This document shows, piece after piece, positions 48,036 through 56,775 of a stretch of DNA of 64,000 nt; position 1 is the first letter of the stretch, and every line of letters begins with the position of its first letter. Position numbers and translations under genes: made by a program. This stretch comes from Leptospira ilyithenensis (GTDB lineage Bacteria; Spirochaetota; Leptospiria; Leptospirales; Leptospiraceae): contig NZ_RQHV01000061.1 in NCBI RefSeq assembly GCF_004771005.1, positions 186,001-250,000 on the forward strand. Reading direction: 5' to 3'. The notes beneath the pieces were generated by a model. That model was not told the origin of the DNA, did not search any database, and worked only from the letters and a program-made list of their open reading frames with translations.

Positions 48036-49319
48036 ATGCGTTTTAAGGAAGACTCCATTGATTCCATAGATTTTATCTTGAGAAAAGATGAAGTTCTAAC
48101 CGTGATTCTAGGTGGGGGGAAAGGAACGAGGCTTCTTCCTTTGACGGAAAAACGTTCCAAACCGGCTGTTAGTTTCGGGGGAAAATACAGACTCATTGAT
48201 ATCCCTATTTCCAATTCCTTAAATAGCGGCTTTGAAAAGATATTTGTACTCACCCAGTTCAATTCCTATTCATTGAACCGACATATTCACAGAACTTATT
48301 CCTCCAACTCCATCAACCAAAAGAGTTTTGTAGAGATCATTGCCGCAGAACAAACAGTCTCCAGCGTCAACTGGTTTGAAGGAACGGCAGATGCGGTAAG
48401 AAAGGTGCTTCCCTATATCCGGGAACGAAAACCAAAATACGTACTCATTTTATCAGGCGATCAGCTTTACAATATGGATCTTGCCAATTTTATGCAAACC
48501 CATCTCTCCGATCCCGATACGGAGATCAGCGTTGCTTCCAACGGTGTTTCCGAAGAACAGATTTACGGACTCGGGATTGTAAAAACTACGGAAGACGGAT
48601 TCATTCAGGAATTTATAGAAAAACCCCAAGACATTCACCAAGTGGAATCCTGCAAGCAACCTAATGGAAGCTATTTGGCAAATATGGGGATTTATATTTT
48701 TAATACGAAAACTCTGATTGAAGTTTTGGAAGATCCGGGAATGACGGATTTCGGAAAAGAAATTTTACCCAAGGCGATTCGGGAAAAAAAAGTAAAATCC
48801 TATGTGTATGAAGGATACTGGGAAGACATAGGGACCATTCGGGCATTTTACGAGGCGAATCTTATGCTCACTGATGATGTCCCGAAATTCAATTTGTATC
48901 TGGAAAAAACTCCTTTCTATACCCGGCCCAGATCTCTTCCTCCCACCAAAATCAACCAAGCCGTGGTAAATAAGGCATTGATTTCGGAAGGAACGATTTT
49001 GAACCGATGTGAAGTGCATCGATCCGTCATTGGGGTCCGCCAGTACATCGATCAGGGGACCAAAATCTACGATTCGGTGATTATGGGGCTCGACAATTAC
49101 GGATCTTTTGACCGAGTACATGGAAAAATTCCCAATGGAATCGGACCGGACTGTGAAATTAGAAACGCGATCGTGGACAAAGACTGTGCCATCGGAACAG
49201 GCGTTAAGTTATTGAACCTGCATTCTTATACGGAATATGAAGATGAATTTGTAAAAATCAGGGACGGGATCATCGTCGTTCCCCGCCATACCACTATTCC
49301 GGATGGATATTCTATTTAG
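48036..49319 (+). CDS. glgC: Glucose-1-phosphate adenylyltransferase (ADP-glucose pyrophosphorylase)
   Basis: 427 residues. Nucleotide-binding GGGKGTRLLPLTEKRSKPA (about 26-44), FGGKYRLIDIPISN, GTADAVRKVLPYI, GLGIVKTTEDGFIQEFIEKP and YWEDIGTI are family motifs. The C-terminal left-handed beta-helix domain is present. Makes ADP-glucose for glycogen. About 18 residues precede the core. No other glg gene is adjacent. No Shine-Dalgarno is seen (see the promoter entry). Confidence 0.96.
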   Translation: MRFKEDSIDSIDFILRKDEVLTVILGGGKGTRLLPLTEKRSKPAVSFGGKYRLIDIPISNSLNSGFEKIFVLTQFNSYSLNRHIHRTYSSNSINQKSFVEIIAAEQTVSSVNWFEGTADAVRKVLPYIRERKPKYVLILSGDQLYNMDLANFMQTHLSDPDTEISVASNGVSEEQIYGLGIVKTTEDGFIQEFIEKPQDIHQVESCKQPNGSYLANMGIYIFNTKTLIEVLEDPGMTDFGKEILPKAIREKKVKSYVYEGYWEDIGTIRAFYEANLMLTDDVPKFNLYLEKTPFYTRPRSLPPTKINQAVVNKALISEGTILNRCEVHRSVIGVRQYIDQGTKIYDSVIMGLDNYGSFDRVHGKIPNGIGPDCEIRNAIVDKDCAIGTGVKLLNLHSYTEYEDEFVKIRDGIIVVPRHTTIPDGYSI

Positions 49320-49439
49320 CATTGCACAATTTTGCCACAAATAGGTCAAATTATGTCTAAAATGAGACAAAAATAGCGAAAAATTCTTGTCGTACTTCGG
49401 ACACAAATGAGCATGGAAGCCTAGGGATATCACCGAACC

Positions 49440-50678
49440 ATGTTTATTACAGAAACACATAAGGGTGGCCAGTTTTGGAACGAGTCTCATTTTGTTCCCC
49501 ACTTCCAGCCAATCGTGAATGCAATCAATCGCTCCATTTCAGCTTACGAGGTACTTGGGCGACAGTTTGATCCGGACGAAAATACCTATCAATCTCTAGG
49601 CGGGCTTTTTCATAACCGTGAACAGGATATGGTTCCTGTTTATAATATTGACCGGATCCTTCGGGAAAAAGCTGTAAAACACCTGAAAGATTCAGGACTA
49701 CGCACTAAATTGTTTTTTAATATGATGCCGAACTTTCTTTCCAGAGTGCATCATACGGATTTATTCGCAGAAAATTTTCATATCATCCAACTCATTGAAA
49801 AATACGGAATCAATCGCAATCAGGTTGTGATCGAGATTACGGAAGACGAGTTTGACGGTTCGATAGAAAGATTGATTCAGATTGTTCAGATCTTCAGAGA
49901 CTATGGTTTGAAGATTGCCATTGATGATTTGGGTTCGGGTTTTTCCAATTTGGAAAGGATCGGTTACCTTCACCCTGACATTATGAAAGTGGACATTCAA
50001 ATTATGAGAGAAAGTTTGAACAAGAACTCTTTCAAGCAAGTGTTAGGTGCTATCTCCGAAATGTCCCAAAAATTGGGCTCTCAGCTGCTGTTTGAAGGAA
50101 TTGAAACCGAGGAAGAGGTGAATCTAGCACTTTCCATGGGCGCCAATCTCTTGCAGGGATATTATTTTTCAGTTCCCAATCCTCATTTTTTAAATAGAAG
50201 TACGTTTTCCGAAAAGATGACCACTGTACTCGAAAATTTTTCCAATCATAGATCCAAAGAGCTGATTGAAAAAGGAATCCGGGAACAAAACATCATCGAT
50301 AAATTGAATGAAGTTTTTAACGGTTTTGAAGAAACAAGCAACGAAGATTTTGCGTTTAACTTCAAAAAGATTGTGGATTCCCTTCCGTCTAACATACTAA
50401 AGATTTTTGTCTGCGATAAGGACGGATACCAAATCACGCCAACTTACGATTTGGTAAAAGAAGCGGGCGTATACCAGGAAAAGATGAACCAGATTGGAAA
50501 CAATTACGCATGGAAGCCCTATTTTCTAAAACATAAGGCGGAAGCGGATCGTTTCCGTAAAAAATGGGGGGTGACATACCCACTATATGACATTAGGAAT
50601 CAGAATCAGTATGTGATCTTTACATTTTCCCTTTCCGAAAACCGGATTCTAATCGCACAAGTGGATTGGATGGAATAG
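49440..50678 (+). CDS. EAL-domain cyclic-di-GMP phosphodiesterase with C-terminal sensor-like domain
   Basis: 412 residues, no membrane segments. The EAL domain (about 15-260) has EVL (Glu37) for EAL, Asn94 (FFNMMP), EITEDEF, the metal pair IDDLGSGFSN, KVD, EGIETEEE and LQGYYFS, so catalytic residues appear complete. The C-terminal part (about 300-412; NILKIFVCDKDGYQITPTYD) resembles the PAS-like YkuI C-terminal domain; this is recalled, not searched. Probably hydrolyses cyclic-di-GMP in the cytoplasm. Monocistronic; the 120 bases upstream hold only small repeats. Confidence 0.9.
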   Translation: MFITETHKGGQFWNESHFVPHFQPIVNAINRSISAYEVLGRQFDPDENTYQSLGGLFHNREQDMVPVYNIDRILREKAVKHLKDSGLRTKLFFNMMPNFLSRVHHTDLFAENFHIIQLIEKYGINRNQVVIEITEDEFDGSIERLIQIVQIFRDYGLKIAIDDLGSGFSNLERIGYLHPDIMKVDIQIMRESLNKNSFKQVLGAISEMSQKLGSQLLFEGIETEEEVNLALSMGANLLQGYYFSVPNPHFLNRSTFSEKMTTVLENFSNHRSKELIEKGIREQNIIDKLNEVFNGFEETSNEDFAFNFKKIVDSLPSNILKIFVCDKDGYQITPTYDLVKEAGVYQEKMNQIGNNYAWKPYFLKHKAEADRFRKKWGVTYPLYDIRNQNQYVIFTFSLSENRILIAQVDWME

Positions 50679-50710
50679 GAATGGTTTGTTTTTTTCGACT
50701 GTATTGATTT

Positions 50711-50763
50711 CCTGGTAGTAGGGATTCGTCTAAAAATAGAATCGTTCTAAATAAACTACCAGG
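50711..50763 (+). promoter_or_regulatory. Inverted repeat in front of sufC, may cover the ribosome-binding site
   Basis: CCTGGTAGT (50711-50719) and ACTACCAGG (50755-50763) are perfect nine-base arms. A second pair, GATTC/GAATC (50723-50727, 50739-50743), is nested within. The AGG at the end of the right arm is the likely Shine-Dalgarno of sufC (TTG start at 50774). The region also has a possible -35 (TTGATT, 50704). It could be an mRNA hairpin or a DNA operator for an iron or redox regulator. Confidence 0.5.
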
Positions 50764-50773
50764 GATACCCACC

Positions 50774-51526
50774 TTGTCCTTCATTCTAGAAATCCGCGAC
50801 CTACGTGCCGCTGTCGGAGATAAAGAGATACTGAAAGGGGTCAATCTAAACATTGGTCCGGGACAAGTGCATGCCATCATGGGGCCGAATGGTTCCGGCA
50901 AAAGCACATTATCAAATATCATACTCGGTCATCCGAAATATAGGATTCTTTCCGGAGACATTTTATTTAAAGGTCAGTCTATACTATCCATGCCCACCGA
51001 CGAAAGGGCAAGACTTGGTATCTTTTTATCCTTTCAATATCCGACCGCATTACCTGGCGTTAGTATTGGCAATTTTCTGAAATCCATTTTGAAGGCCCAT
51101 AGAGGGAAAGAAATTCCCGTGCGAGAGTTTAAGTCCGAACTGAAGAGTGCGATGTCCCTTTTGGAAGTGCCTGATTCGTTTATTGCTCGTTATGTGAACG
51201 ACGGATTTTCGGGTGGAGAGAAAAAACGGGCCGAAATTTTACAAATGAGTCTTCTCAAACCCACCTTGGCGATCCTGGACGAAACCGATTCCGGTTTGGA
51301 CATTGATGCTTTAAGGATTGTTTCCGAAGGGATTATGGCAAACCGTTCCAGCGAACGTTCAGTGCTTCTCATCACCCATTACCAAAGAATGTTAAATTAT
51401 GTGATCCCCGATTTTGTACATGTTTTTGCGGACGGACGTATTTTGGAAACCGGAGGCAAAGAACTTTCTTTGAAATTGGAAGAAAAAGGTTATGATTGGA
51501 TTTTGGAAAGAGAAGGAGTAAAGTAA
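50774..51526 (+). CDS. sufC: Fe-S cluster assembly ATPase SufC
   Basis: 250 residues from a TTG start. Walker [10 protein letters not shown] (about 36-44), the SufC-specific [11 protein letters not shown] loop, signature [13 protein letters not shown], Walker [17 protein letters not shown]. SufC is the soluble ABC-type ATPase of the SufBCD scaffold. It opens the operon sufC-sufD-Rieske-sufS-sufU-sufT. sufB is not in this window. Confidence 0.96.
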   Translation: MSFILEIRDLRAAVGDKEILKGVNLNIGPGQVHAIMGPNGSGKSTLSNIILGHPKYRILSGDILFKGQSILSMPTDERARLGIFLSFQYPTALPGVSIGNFLKSILKAHRGKEIPVREFKSELKSAMSLLEVPDSFIARYVNDGFSGGEKKRAEILQMSLLKPTLAILDETDSGLDIDALRIVSEGIMANRSSERSVLLITHYQRMLNYVIPDFVHVFADGRILETGGKELSLKLEEKGYDWILEREGVK

Positions 51527-52711
51527 TTGGCAATTTCTTTGGCAAAGGACCCTGGAAATAGTTTGATCTCTGCAAATTTACTCGCCGAGTTCAAATCTAA
51601 AGTGGGAAAGTCGCTGGAGACTACCATACCTCCGGAGACTCACGGTGAATCTTGGCGCAAATTTCCTTTGGGTGGGTTCAATCTTTCCGAATTCAATTCC
51701 TCTTTTGCCGTTGGTGAATCCATTAACATTCATTCCAGTCTAAACAGTACCGACTGGACGGAAGAAAACGCATCCAAGGTTTCAGTATTACTCGAAGAGT
51801 TATTGAAACAATCGGCTGGAAATTATTTTGCACTCCTTAGTCTTTTTCATGCAAAAGAATATTATTATTTTGAAATAGATGAAAACCGGGCGGATATTTT
51901 GGATTGGCAGTTTCAATCGGAAGAAAGCCTTTCCGCTTCTTCCGTGTTTTTAGTTAGGGTGGGAAAAAATACCTCATCTAAAATCAAAGAAGGTTACAAG
52001 ACTGTTTCCAAAACGGGAAATTTGCATTTGTTAGCTTCTGTTAGTTTTTACTGGCTGGAGAAATCTTCCTATTTGAAATTACAAACCAGAGAAGACTACG
52101 ATTCGGATCTTTATCATTTTCGTTCTGTTTTTTCCCATCAGGAAAGAGATTCCAAATTGGAGTTATCTACTTTGCCACTCGGCGGGTTTCGGGGAAAAAC
52201 ATTCTATTTTCCGAGGCTCGCAGGAACTGGTTCCGAGGCAAATATTTCCGGGCTCACTGCACTCAGCAAACGGGAGTTTAACGATGTTGAGATACTTGTA
52301 ACTCATCTTGCCGACCATACAAATAGCAAATTGGTTTATAAAACCATAGTAGCGGACAAATCCCATCATATCTTTACCGGCAATCTGCATATCCCTGCGA
52401 ACTTAAAAAAAGTGACCGCTCATCAGGAATCGCATAATCTATCCATGAACAAGAAAGCGAGAGCGGAAGCGATTCCCAAACTGGAAGTTTTTGCCGAAGA
52501 CGTTTCCTGTACTCACGGTGCTACCGTAGGGGATATTGATGAAGAACAATTGTTCTATCTTCTTTCCCGCGGATTGAATCCGAATGAGGCAAAACATTTG
52601 CTAGTATCCGCCTTTTATAATGAAATGATTTCTAAGATCGCATTCTCCGAGGAGGACGCGGCAGCTCTTTCCGTTCTTGTCCAAGAAAAAATTTTGGCGG
52701 GAGGGGACTAA
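51527..52711 (+). CDS. sufD: Fe-S cluster assembly protein SufD
   Basis: 394 residues from a TTG start right after the sufC stop. The C-terminal block EVFAEDVSCTHGATVGDIDE and LFYLLSRGL is the SufD signature (HGAT); SufB has a different sequence there, so this is SufD. The N-terminal half is poorly conserved. SufD partners SufB and SufC. Confidence 0.93.
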   Translation: MAISLAKDPGNSLISANLLAEFKSKVGKSLETTIPPETHGESWRKFPLGGFNLSEFNSSFAVGESINIHSSLNSTDWTEENASKVSVLLEELLKQSAGNYFALLSLFHAKEYYYFEIDENRADILDWQFQSEESLSASSVFLVRVGKNTSSKIKEGYKTVSKTGNLHLLASVSFYWLEKSSYLKLQTREDYDSDLYHFRSVFSHQERDSKLELSTLPLGGFRGKTFYFPRLAGTGSEANISGLTALSKREFNDVEILVTHLADHTNSKLVYKTIVADKSHHIFTGNLHIPANLKKVTAHQESHNLSMNKKARAEAIPKLEVFAEDVSCTHGATVGDIDEEQLFYLLSRGLNPNEAKHLLVSAFYNEMISKIAFSEEDAAALSVLVQEKILAGGD

Positions 52712-53023
52712 ATGGCATTTCAAAAGCTGGCAAAATTCCGGGATATCAAAGAGGGCGAAATGACAGTAGTAAATACCCGTTATACGAGAGTCGCACTTAC
52801 CAAGATAGGAGAAACCTATCTTGCTTTTGAAGATCTTTGTACTCATGACGGAGAAGAGATCTCTTGCGGAAAATTGGAGGGTGATGTGATTACCTGCCCC
52901 CGCCATTTTGCAAAATTCAATATCAGAACGGGAGAAGTGGTTTCATTACCAGCCACGGAAAACCTTCCCGTATTCAAAACCAAATTGAACGGTGATGATT
53001 TGGAAGTGGATTTGGAGGATTAG
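52712..53023 (+). CDS. Rieske-type [2Fe-2S] ferredoxin
   Basis: 103 residues. Ligand motifs are CTH (Cys43, His45) and CPRH (Cys62, His65). It is soluble and of the NirD/dioxygenase-ferredoxin type rather than a membrane Rieske. Sitting between sufD and sufS it may supply electrons during cluster assembly or be a client; role not known. Its ATG follows the sufD stop without a gap. Confidence 0.93.
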   Translation: MAFQKLAKFRDIKEGEMTVVNTRYTRVALTKIGETYLAFEDLCTHDGEEISCGKLEGDVITCPRHFAKFNIRTGEVVSLPATENLPVFKTKLNGDDLEVDLED

Positions 53024-53032
53024 GAAAATAGT

Positions 53033-54277
53033 ATGAAATTAGATCCTTATCGAATCAAAGAAGATTTTCCCATTCTGTCTACATTGACTCCCAACGGGAA
53101 GCCGCTCGTGTATCTGGACAACGGTGCTTCTTCTCAAAAACCCAAATCTGTCATTGAAGGCACTTCCAAATACTATGAAGAAGAGAATGCGAACATTCAT
53201 AGGGGAATTTATCATCTTTCCCAGCATGCCACCGAGTTATTTGAAAAATCCAGAATCAAAGCATCTCATTTTTTCAGATCCCCCTGTGCCAAATCCATGA
53301 TTTTCACCCGTGGTGCGACCGAGTCTATCAATCTGGTTGCACAAGCTTGGGGAAGAGCCAATGTAAGTGAAGGAGATGAGATCGTGCTCAGCGTACAGGA
53401 ACATCATTCCAACCTGGTTCCTTGGCAGATGTTGGCGCAAGAGAAAGGTGCGATCTTACGCTTTATTCCTATCAAAGAAGATACCACTTATGATCTTTCC
53501 GGTTTGGATTCCATTATAAATCGCAAAACGAAGATCGTTGCAGTATCTCATATGTCGAATGTGACCGGAACCATACATGATGTAAAACCGATCATCACAA
53601 GGGCTCACCAAATGGGCGCTAAAGTACTCTTGGACGGAGCGCAGGCTGCATCCCATTTGAAAGTGAACTTAACTTCTCTGGATGTTGATTTTTATGCTTT
53701 CTCAGCTCATAAGATGATGGGGCCCACAGGAGTGGGAATGCTTTACGGAAGAGAAGAAATCCTGGAAGCTATGCCTCCCTGGCTTGGCGGAGGCGATATG
53801 ATTGAAAACGTGGATTTGGAAATTTCCACTTATGCGAATCTTCCCGCCAAACTGGAAGCAGGAACTCCCAATATCGCAGGTGTGGTCGGCTTTGCTTATG
53901 CATTGGATTATCTCACCAAATTGGGAATGGAAAATATCCATGAACATGAAATGGAAATTACCGAATACGCACTTACCAAATTAAATCGGTTAGGTGGTAT
54001 TACCATTTACGGAACGGATGATTTGGATAAAAGAGGAGGGGTGATTTCCTTTACTTTGGAAGGAGTTCATCCTCATGACGTAGGTTCGATTTTGGATGAA
54101 GAAGGAATTGCCATCCGGGTGGGACATCATTGCTGCCAACCGCTTATGAAACTATGGAAAATTCCAGGAACTTGTAGAGCTTCCTTTTATGCTTATACGA
54201 CAAAAGAAGATGTGGATTCTTTGGTTGCAAGTTTGGAGAAAGTGAAGTCCATATTTTCCCGTGTTGCCAAAAGATAG
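53033..54277 (+). CDS. sufS: Cysteine desulfurase SufS
   Basis: 414 residues, fold-type I PLP enzyme. Schiff-base Lys227 in [13 protein letters not shown]; active-site Cys367 in [11 protein letters not shown]. Group II desulfurase by the short Cys loop. Gives persulfide sulfur to the next gene's product. It overlaps that gene by 17 bases. Confidence 0.97.
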   Translation: MKLDPYRIKEDFPILSTLTPNGKPLVYLDNGASSQKPKSVIEGTSKYYEEENANIHRGIYHLSQHATELFEKSRIKASHFFRSPCAKSMIFTRGATESINLVAQAWGRANVSEGDEIVLSVQEHHSNLVPWQMLAQEKGAILRFIPIKEDTTYDLSGLDSIINRKTKIVAVSHMSNVTGTIHDVKPIITRAHQMGAKVLLDGAQAASHLKVNLTSLDVDFYAFSAHKMMGPTGVGMLYGREEILEAMPPWLGGGDMIENVDLEISTYANLPAKLEAGTPNIAGVVGFAYALDYLTKLGMENIHEHEMEITEYALTKLNRLGGITIYGTDDLDKRGGVISFTLEGVHPHDVGSILDEEGIAIRVGHHCCQPLMKLWKIPGTCRASFYAYTTKEDVDSLVASLEKVKSIFSRVAKR

Positions 54278-54671
54278 CCATATTGATCTTTTCCTTGGCT
54301 GGAAAACTTCCGGCAATTGGACTTTACCTGCAACCTACGATTCTATCTTAAATGCAAAAAACTCCATGTGCGGAGACGAATGTAATCTCTATATCGAAAG
54401 AAAAGAAAATCAAATTCGAATTTTATCCTTGGGTGGAGAATCTTGCTCCATTTGCCAAGCATCCATGGGAATTTTATTTTCCAATCAAACTCTCTGGTCG
54501 AAGGATTTCTTTCTGAATCAACTGGAGATTAGAAAAAATGCCCTTGAGGACGAAACACTCTCCAAAAGGATTCCTGTTGACGAACGTAGGTTCTGGGAGC
54601 TAATATTAACTTATCCGAATAGACATCGTTGTGCGCTTTTGCCCTGGGTTGCCCTTGGTAAAGGTTTTTAG
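54261..54671 (+). CDS. sufU: SufU-like zinc sulfur-transfer protein
   Basis: 136 residues. Zinc ligands and the transfer Cys are seen in CGD (Cys37, Asp39), [11 protein letters not shown] (Cys62) and [13 protein letters not shown] (Cys124), the SufU pattern. It lacks part of the usual N-terminus, and the spacing is a little compressed. SufU takes sulfur from SufS in organisms without SufE. Position directly after sufS agrees. Confidence 0.9.
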   Translation: MLPKDSHIDLFLGWKTSGNWTLPATYDSILNAKNSMCGDECNLYIERKENQIRILSLGGESCSICQASMGILFSNQTLWSKDFFLNQLEIRKNALEDETLSKRIPVDERRFWELILTYPNRHRCALLPWVALGKGF

Positions 54672-54680
54672 GAGGCCAAA

Positions 54681-55004
54681 ATGATTACAATGCCAAACAC
54701 TTCTTTAGAATGGGAAGTTTATAATAATATACGTGAAGTGGAAGATCCTGAAATCGGAATCACTTTAGTAGAGCTTGGACTTATTTATCAAATCACTGTA
54801 GAAGAGAAAAAAGCAATTATCGTGATGACTTATACTTCCATGGCATGCCCCGCAGGCCCTCAAATGAAACAGGAGATAGAAGACCAGGCATTGCGTGTCG
54901 ATGGGATTGATGAGGCCATTGTGGAAGTAGTCTGGAATCCCAAATGGGATCCGAGAGAAATGGCGAGCGAAGAAGCAAAAATGCAAATGGGAATTTACGA
55001 TTAG
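54681..55004 (+). CDS. sufT: MIP18/DUF59 family protein SufT-like
   Basis: 107 residues. Motifs [15 protein letters not shown] and [13 protein letters not shown] match the DUF59 family (DPE.....LGL.y and the Cys in T.. .CP). SufT helps cluster maturation or delivery. Strong Shine-Dalgarno (AGGAGG). It overlaps no gene; ggt starts 8 bases later. Confidence 0.9.
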   Translation: MITMPNTSLEWEVYNNIREVEDPEIGITLVELGLIYQITVEEKKAIIVMTYTSMACPAGPQMKQEIEDQALRVDGIDEAIVEVVWNPKWDPREMASEEAKMQMGIYD

Positions 55005-55012
55005 TTATTATT

Positions 55013-56773
55013 ATGCAGATACCGAGTAAAATATTTTCGATTTTTTTGCTACTCCTTTCCGTTGAATTTTTTTCCTGTATTCCCGGAACAAAATTCGATA
55101 TTTCCAAACGAAACTTAGAGCCGGTTTTTATTCCTCAGATTGACGGAGCCGCAGATAAGAAAAACCGTTATGAGATTTCCGGAAATGAATTTGTGATTTC
55201 GACGGATCATCCTCTTGCTTCCAGAGCGGGGATAGAGGCTTGGAAGGCAGGCGGGAACGTAGTGGATGCATTTGTTTCCGCGAGTTTTGCAGTCTCCATT
55301 GTTCGTCCACAATCAACAGGACTCCTCGGAGGAGGATTTGCGATTGTCCATTTTCCGGGAAAAAAAATAAGAAAGGCATTTGATTTCAGGGAAAGATCAC
55401 CAAAGAACGGTAAGGCGGAACTTTATGTGGATAAAGACGGCAAGCCGATTCCCGGAAAAACATTAAACGGGCCTTATGCGGCTGGGGTACCAGGAATGAT
55501 CCAAGGACTTGTACTCATCCAAAAAAAATACGGAAAACTCCCTTTGGAAAAAGTAATTGAGTCTGCTATTGGTTATGCGAGACAAGGGTTTCCTATTTAT
55601 TCGGATTTGGCCCGAAGTATTGAATCCAACTGGAAACATATGAATCCGGAGATGCAGTTTATTTTTGGAAAGGAAAACAGACCTCTTAGGGAAGGAGAAA
55701 CCCTTGTTCAGGAAGACCTGGCAAAAGTATTGGAACGAATTCAAACAAACGGGGATTCGGAGATCCGCAAAGGTATCACTGCGGAAAAAATGGCCGCTTA
55801 TTACTCTCAATTTGAAAATTATATGGATGCGAATGATTTGGAAACCTATCAGGTGTACGAATCGGAACCTATTTCTGGCACAGCCTTCGGTAAAACTCTT
55901 TTGACCATGCCTCCTCCATCCTCCGGGGTGCACCTGATCACCATTCTGCAAACTTGGAACGAATTGAATCAGAAAAAATCCCTGCCCACCGGGGAAATAG
56001 GAAAGACGATCAACCTAACAGAAGCAATGCGGGTAGGCTACAAAGATAGGTCGGATTTCGGAGGCGATCCTCGTTTTACGAATGTGGATGTTTCCAAATT
56101 CATATCCGATGAATACGCAAAATCGGAAGCAAATGAAATTGAAAGAAAAATCGTTTCAGGTGCTTGGTCGAATGTATCCGGAAACTTAAAATCTGAATCT
56201 TATAATACCACCCATATATCCATTTTGGATAAGGAAGGAAATGCCGTTTCTTCCACTCAGTCCGTCAACGGGATCTTGGGTGCAAAGGTAGTGGTTCCCG
56301 GTACAGGACTCATTCTCAACAACACTATGGATGATTTTTCCGTGGCTCCGGGAGTTCCCAATCTTTACAAACTCATCGGTTCGGAAGCAAATAAGATAGC
56401 GCCCGGAAAAACGCCTCTTTCCAGTATGTCTCCTTCCATCTTACTTGATGAAAAAGGAAAAAGTGAAATCGTAATCGGCGCTCCCGGCGGCTCTCAAATT
56501 CCAACCACAATCATCAATACTTTGATACGTTACAAAAAAGATGGATACAGTTTGTATGAAAGTGCATCCTATCCGAGGCTTCATCACCAGTTTCAACCTG
56601 ATGTTTTATTTGTAGAACCTGAATTAAAATCCGTATTTCCGGAAGCGAATTTACCTTTTTACAAAGTCCAATATATTAGACATAGAGCAAAAGTTTTTGC
56701 CGTTGCCAGAGAAGGAGACAAACTAATAGGAGTATCCGATCCGCGAGGAGAAGGAATACCTCTTGGTTTTTAA
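55013..56773 (+). CDS. ggt: Gamma-glutamyltransferase (exported, probable lipoprotein)
   Basis: 586 residues from the ATG at 55013; the longer frame from 54944 lies inside sufT. N-terminal signal MQIPSKIFSIFLLLLSVEFF then Ser-Cys, a plausible relaxed lipobox. The heavy-chain part has GLLGGGFAIV. The catalytic Thr399 is in NTTHISILDKEGNAVS. It cleaves the gamma-glutamyl bond of glutathione outside the cytoplasm. Two bases separate it from gshA, so synthesis and recycling of glutathione are in one operon. Confidence 0.93.
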   Translation: MQIPSKIFSIFLLLLSVEFFSCIPGTKFDISKRNLEPVFIPQIDGAADKKNRYEISGNEFVISTDHPLASRAGIEAWKAGGNVVDAFVSASFAVSIVRPQSTGLLGGGFAIVHFPGKKIRKAFDFRERSPKNGKAELYVDKDGKPIPGKTLNGPYAAGVPGMIQGLVLIQKKYGKLPLEKVIESAIGYARQGFPIYSDLARSIESNWKHMNPEMQFIFGKENRPLREGETLVQEDLAKVLERIQTNGDSEIRKGITAEKMAAYYSQFENYMDANDLETYQVYESEPISGTAFGKTLLTMPPPSSGVHLITILQTWNELNQKKSLPTGEIGKTINLTEAMRVGYKDRSDFGGDPRFTNVDVSKFISDEYAKSEANEIERKIVSGAWSNVSGNLKSESYNTTHISILDKEGNAVSSTQSVNGILGAKVVVPGTGLILNNTMDDFSVAPGVPNLYKLIGSEANKIAPGKTPLSSMSPSILLDEKGKSEIVIGAPGGSQIPTTIINTLIRYKKDGYSLYESASYPRLHHQFQPDVLFVEPELKSVFPEANLPFYKVQYIRHRAKVFAVAREGDKLIGVSDPRGEGIPLGF

Positions 56774-56775
56774 AA

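Noticed and set aside
49320..49439. Small inverted repeats (GTCT/AGAC, TGTC/GACA) upstream of the EAL gene
   Set aside because: Four-base arms in an AT-rich gap are expected by chance.
51527..52711. Reading sufD as sufB
   Set aside because: The C-terminal HGATVGDIDE block is the SufD pattern, not SufB.
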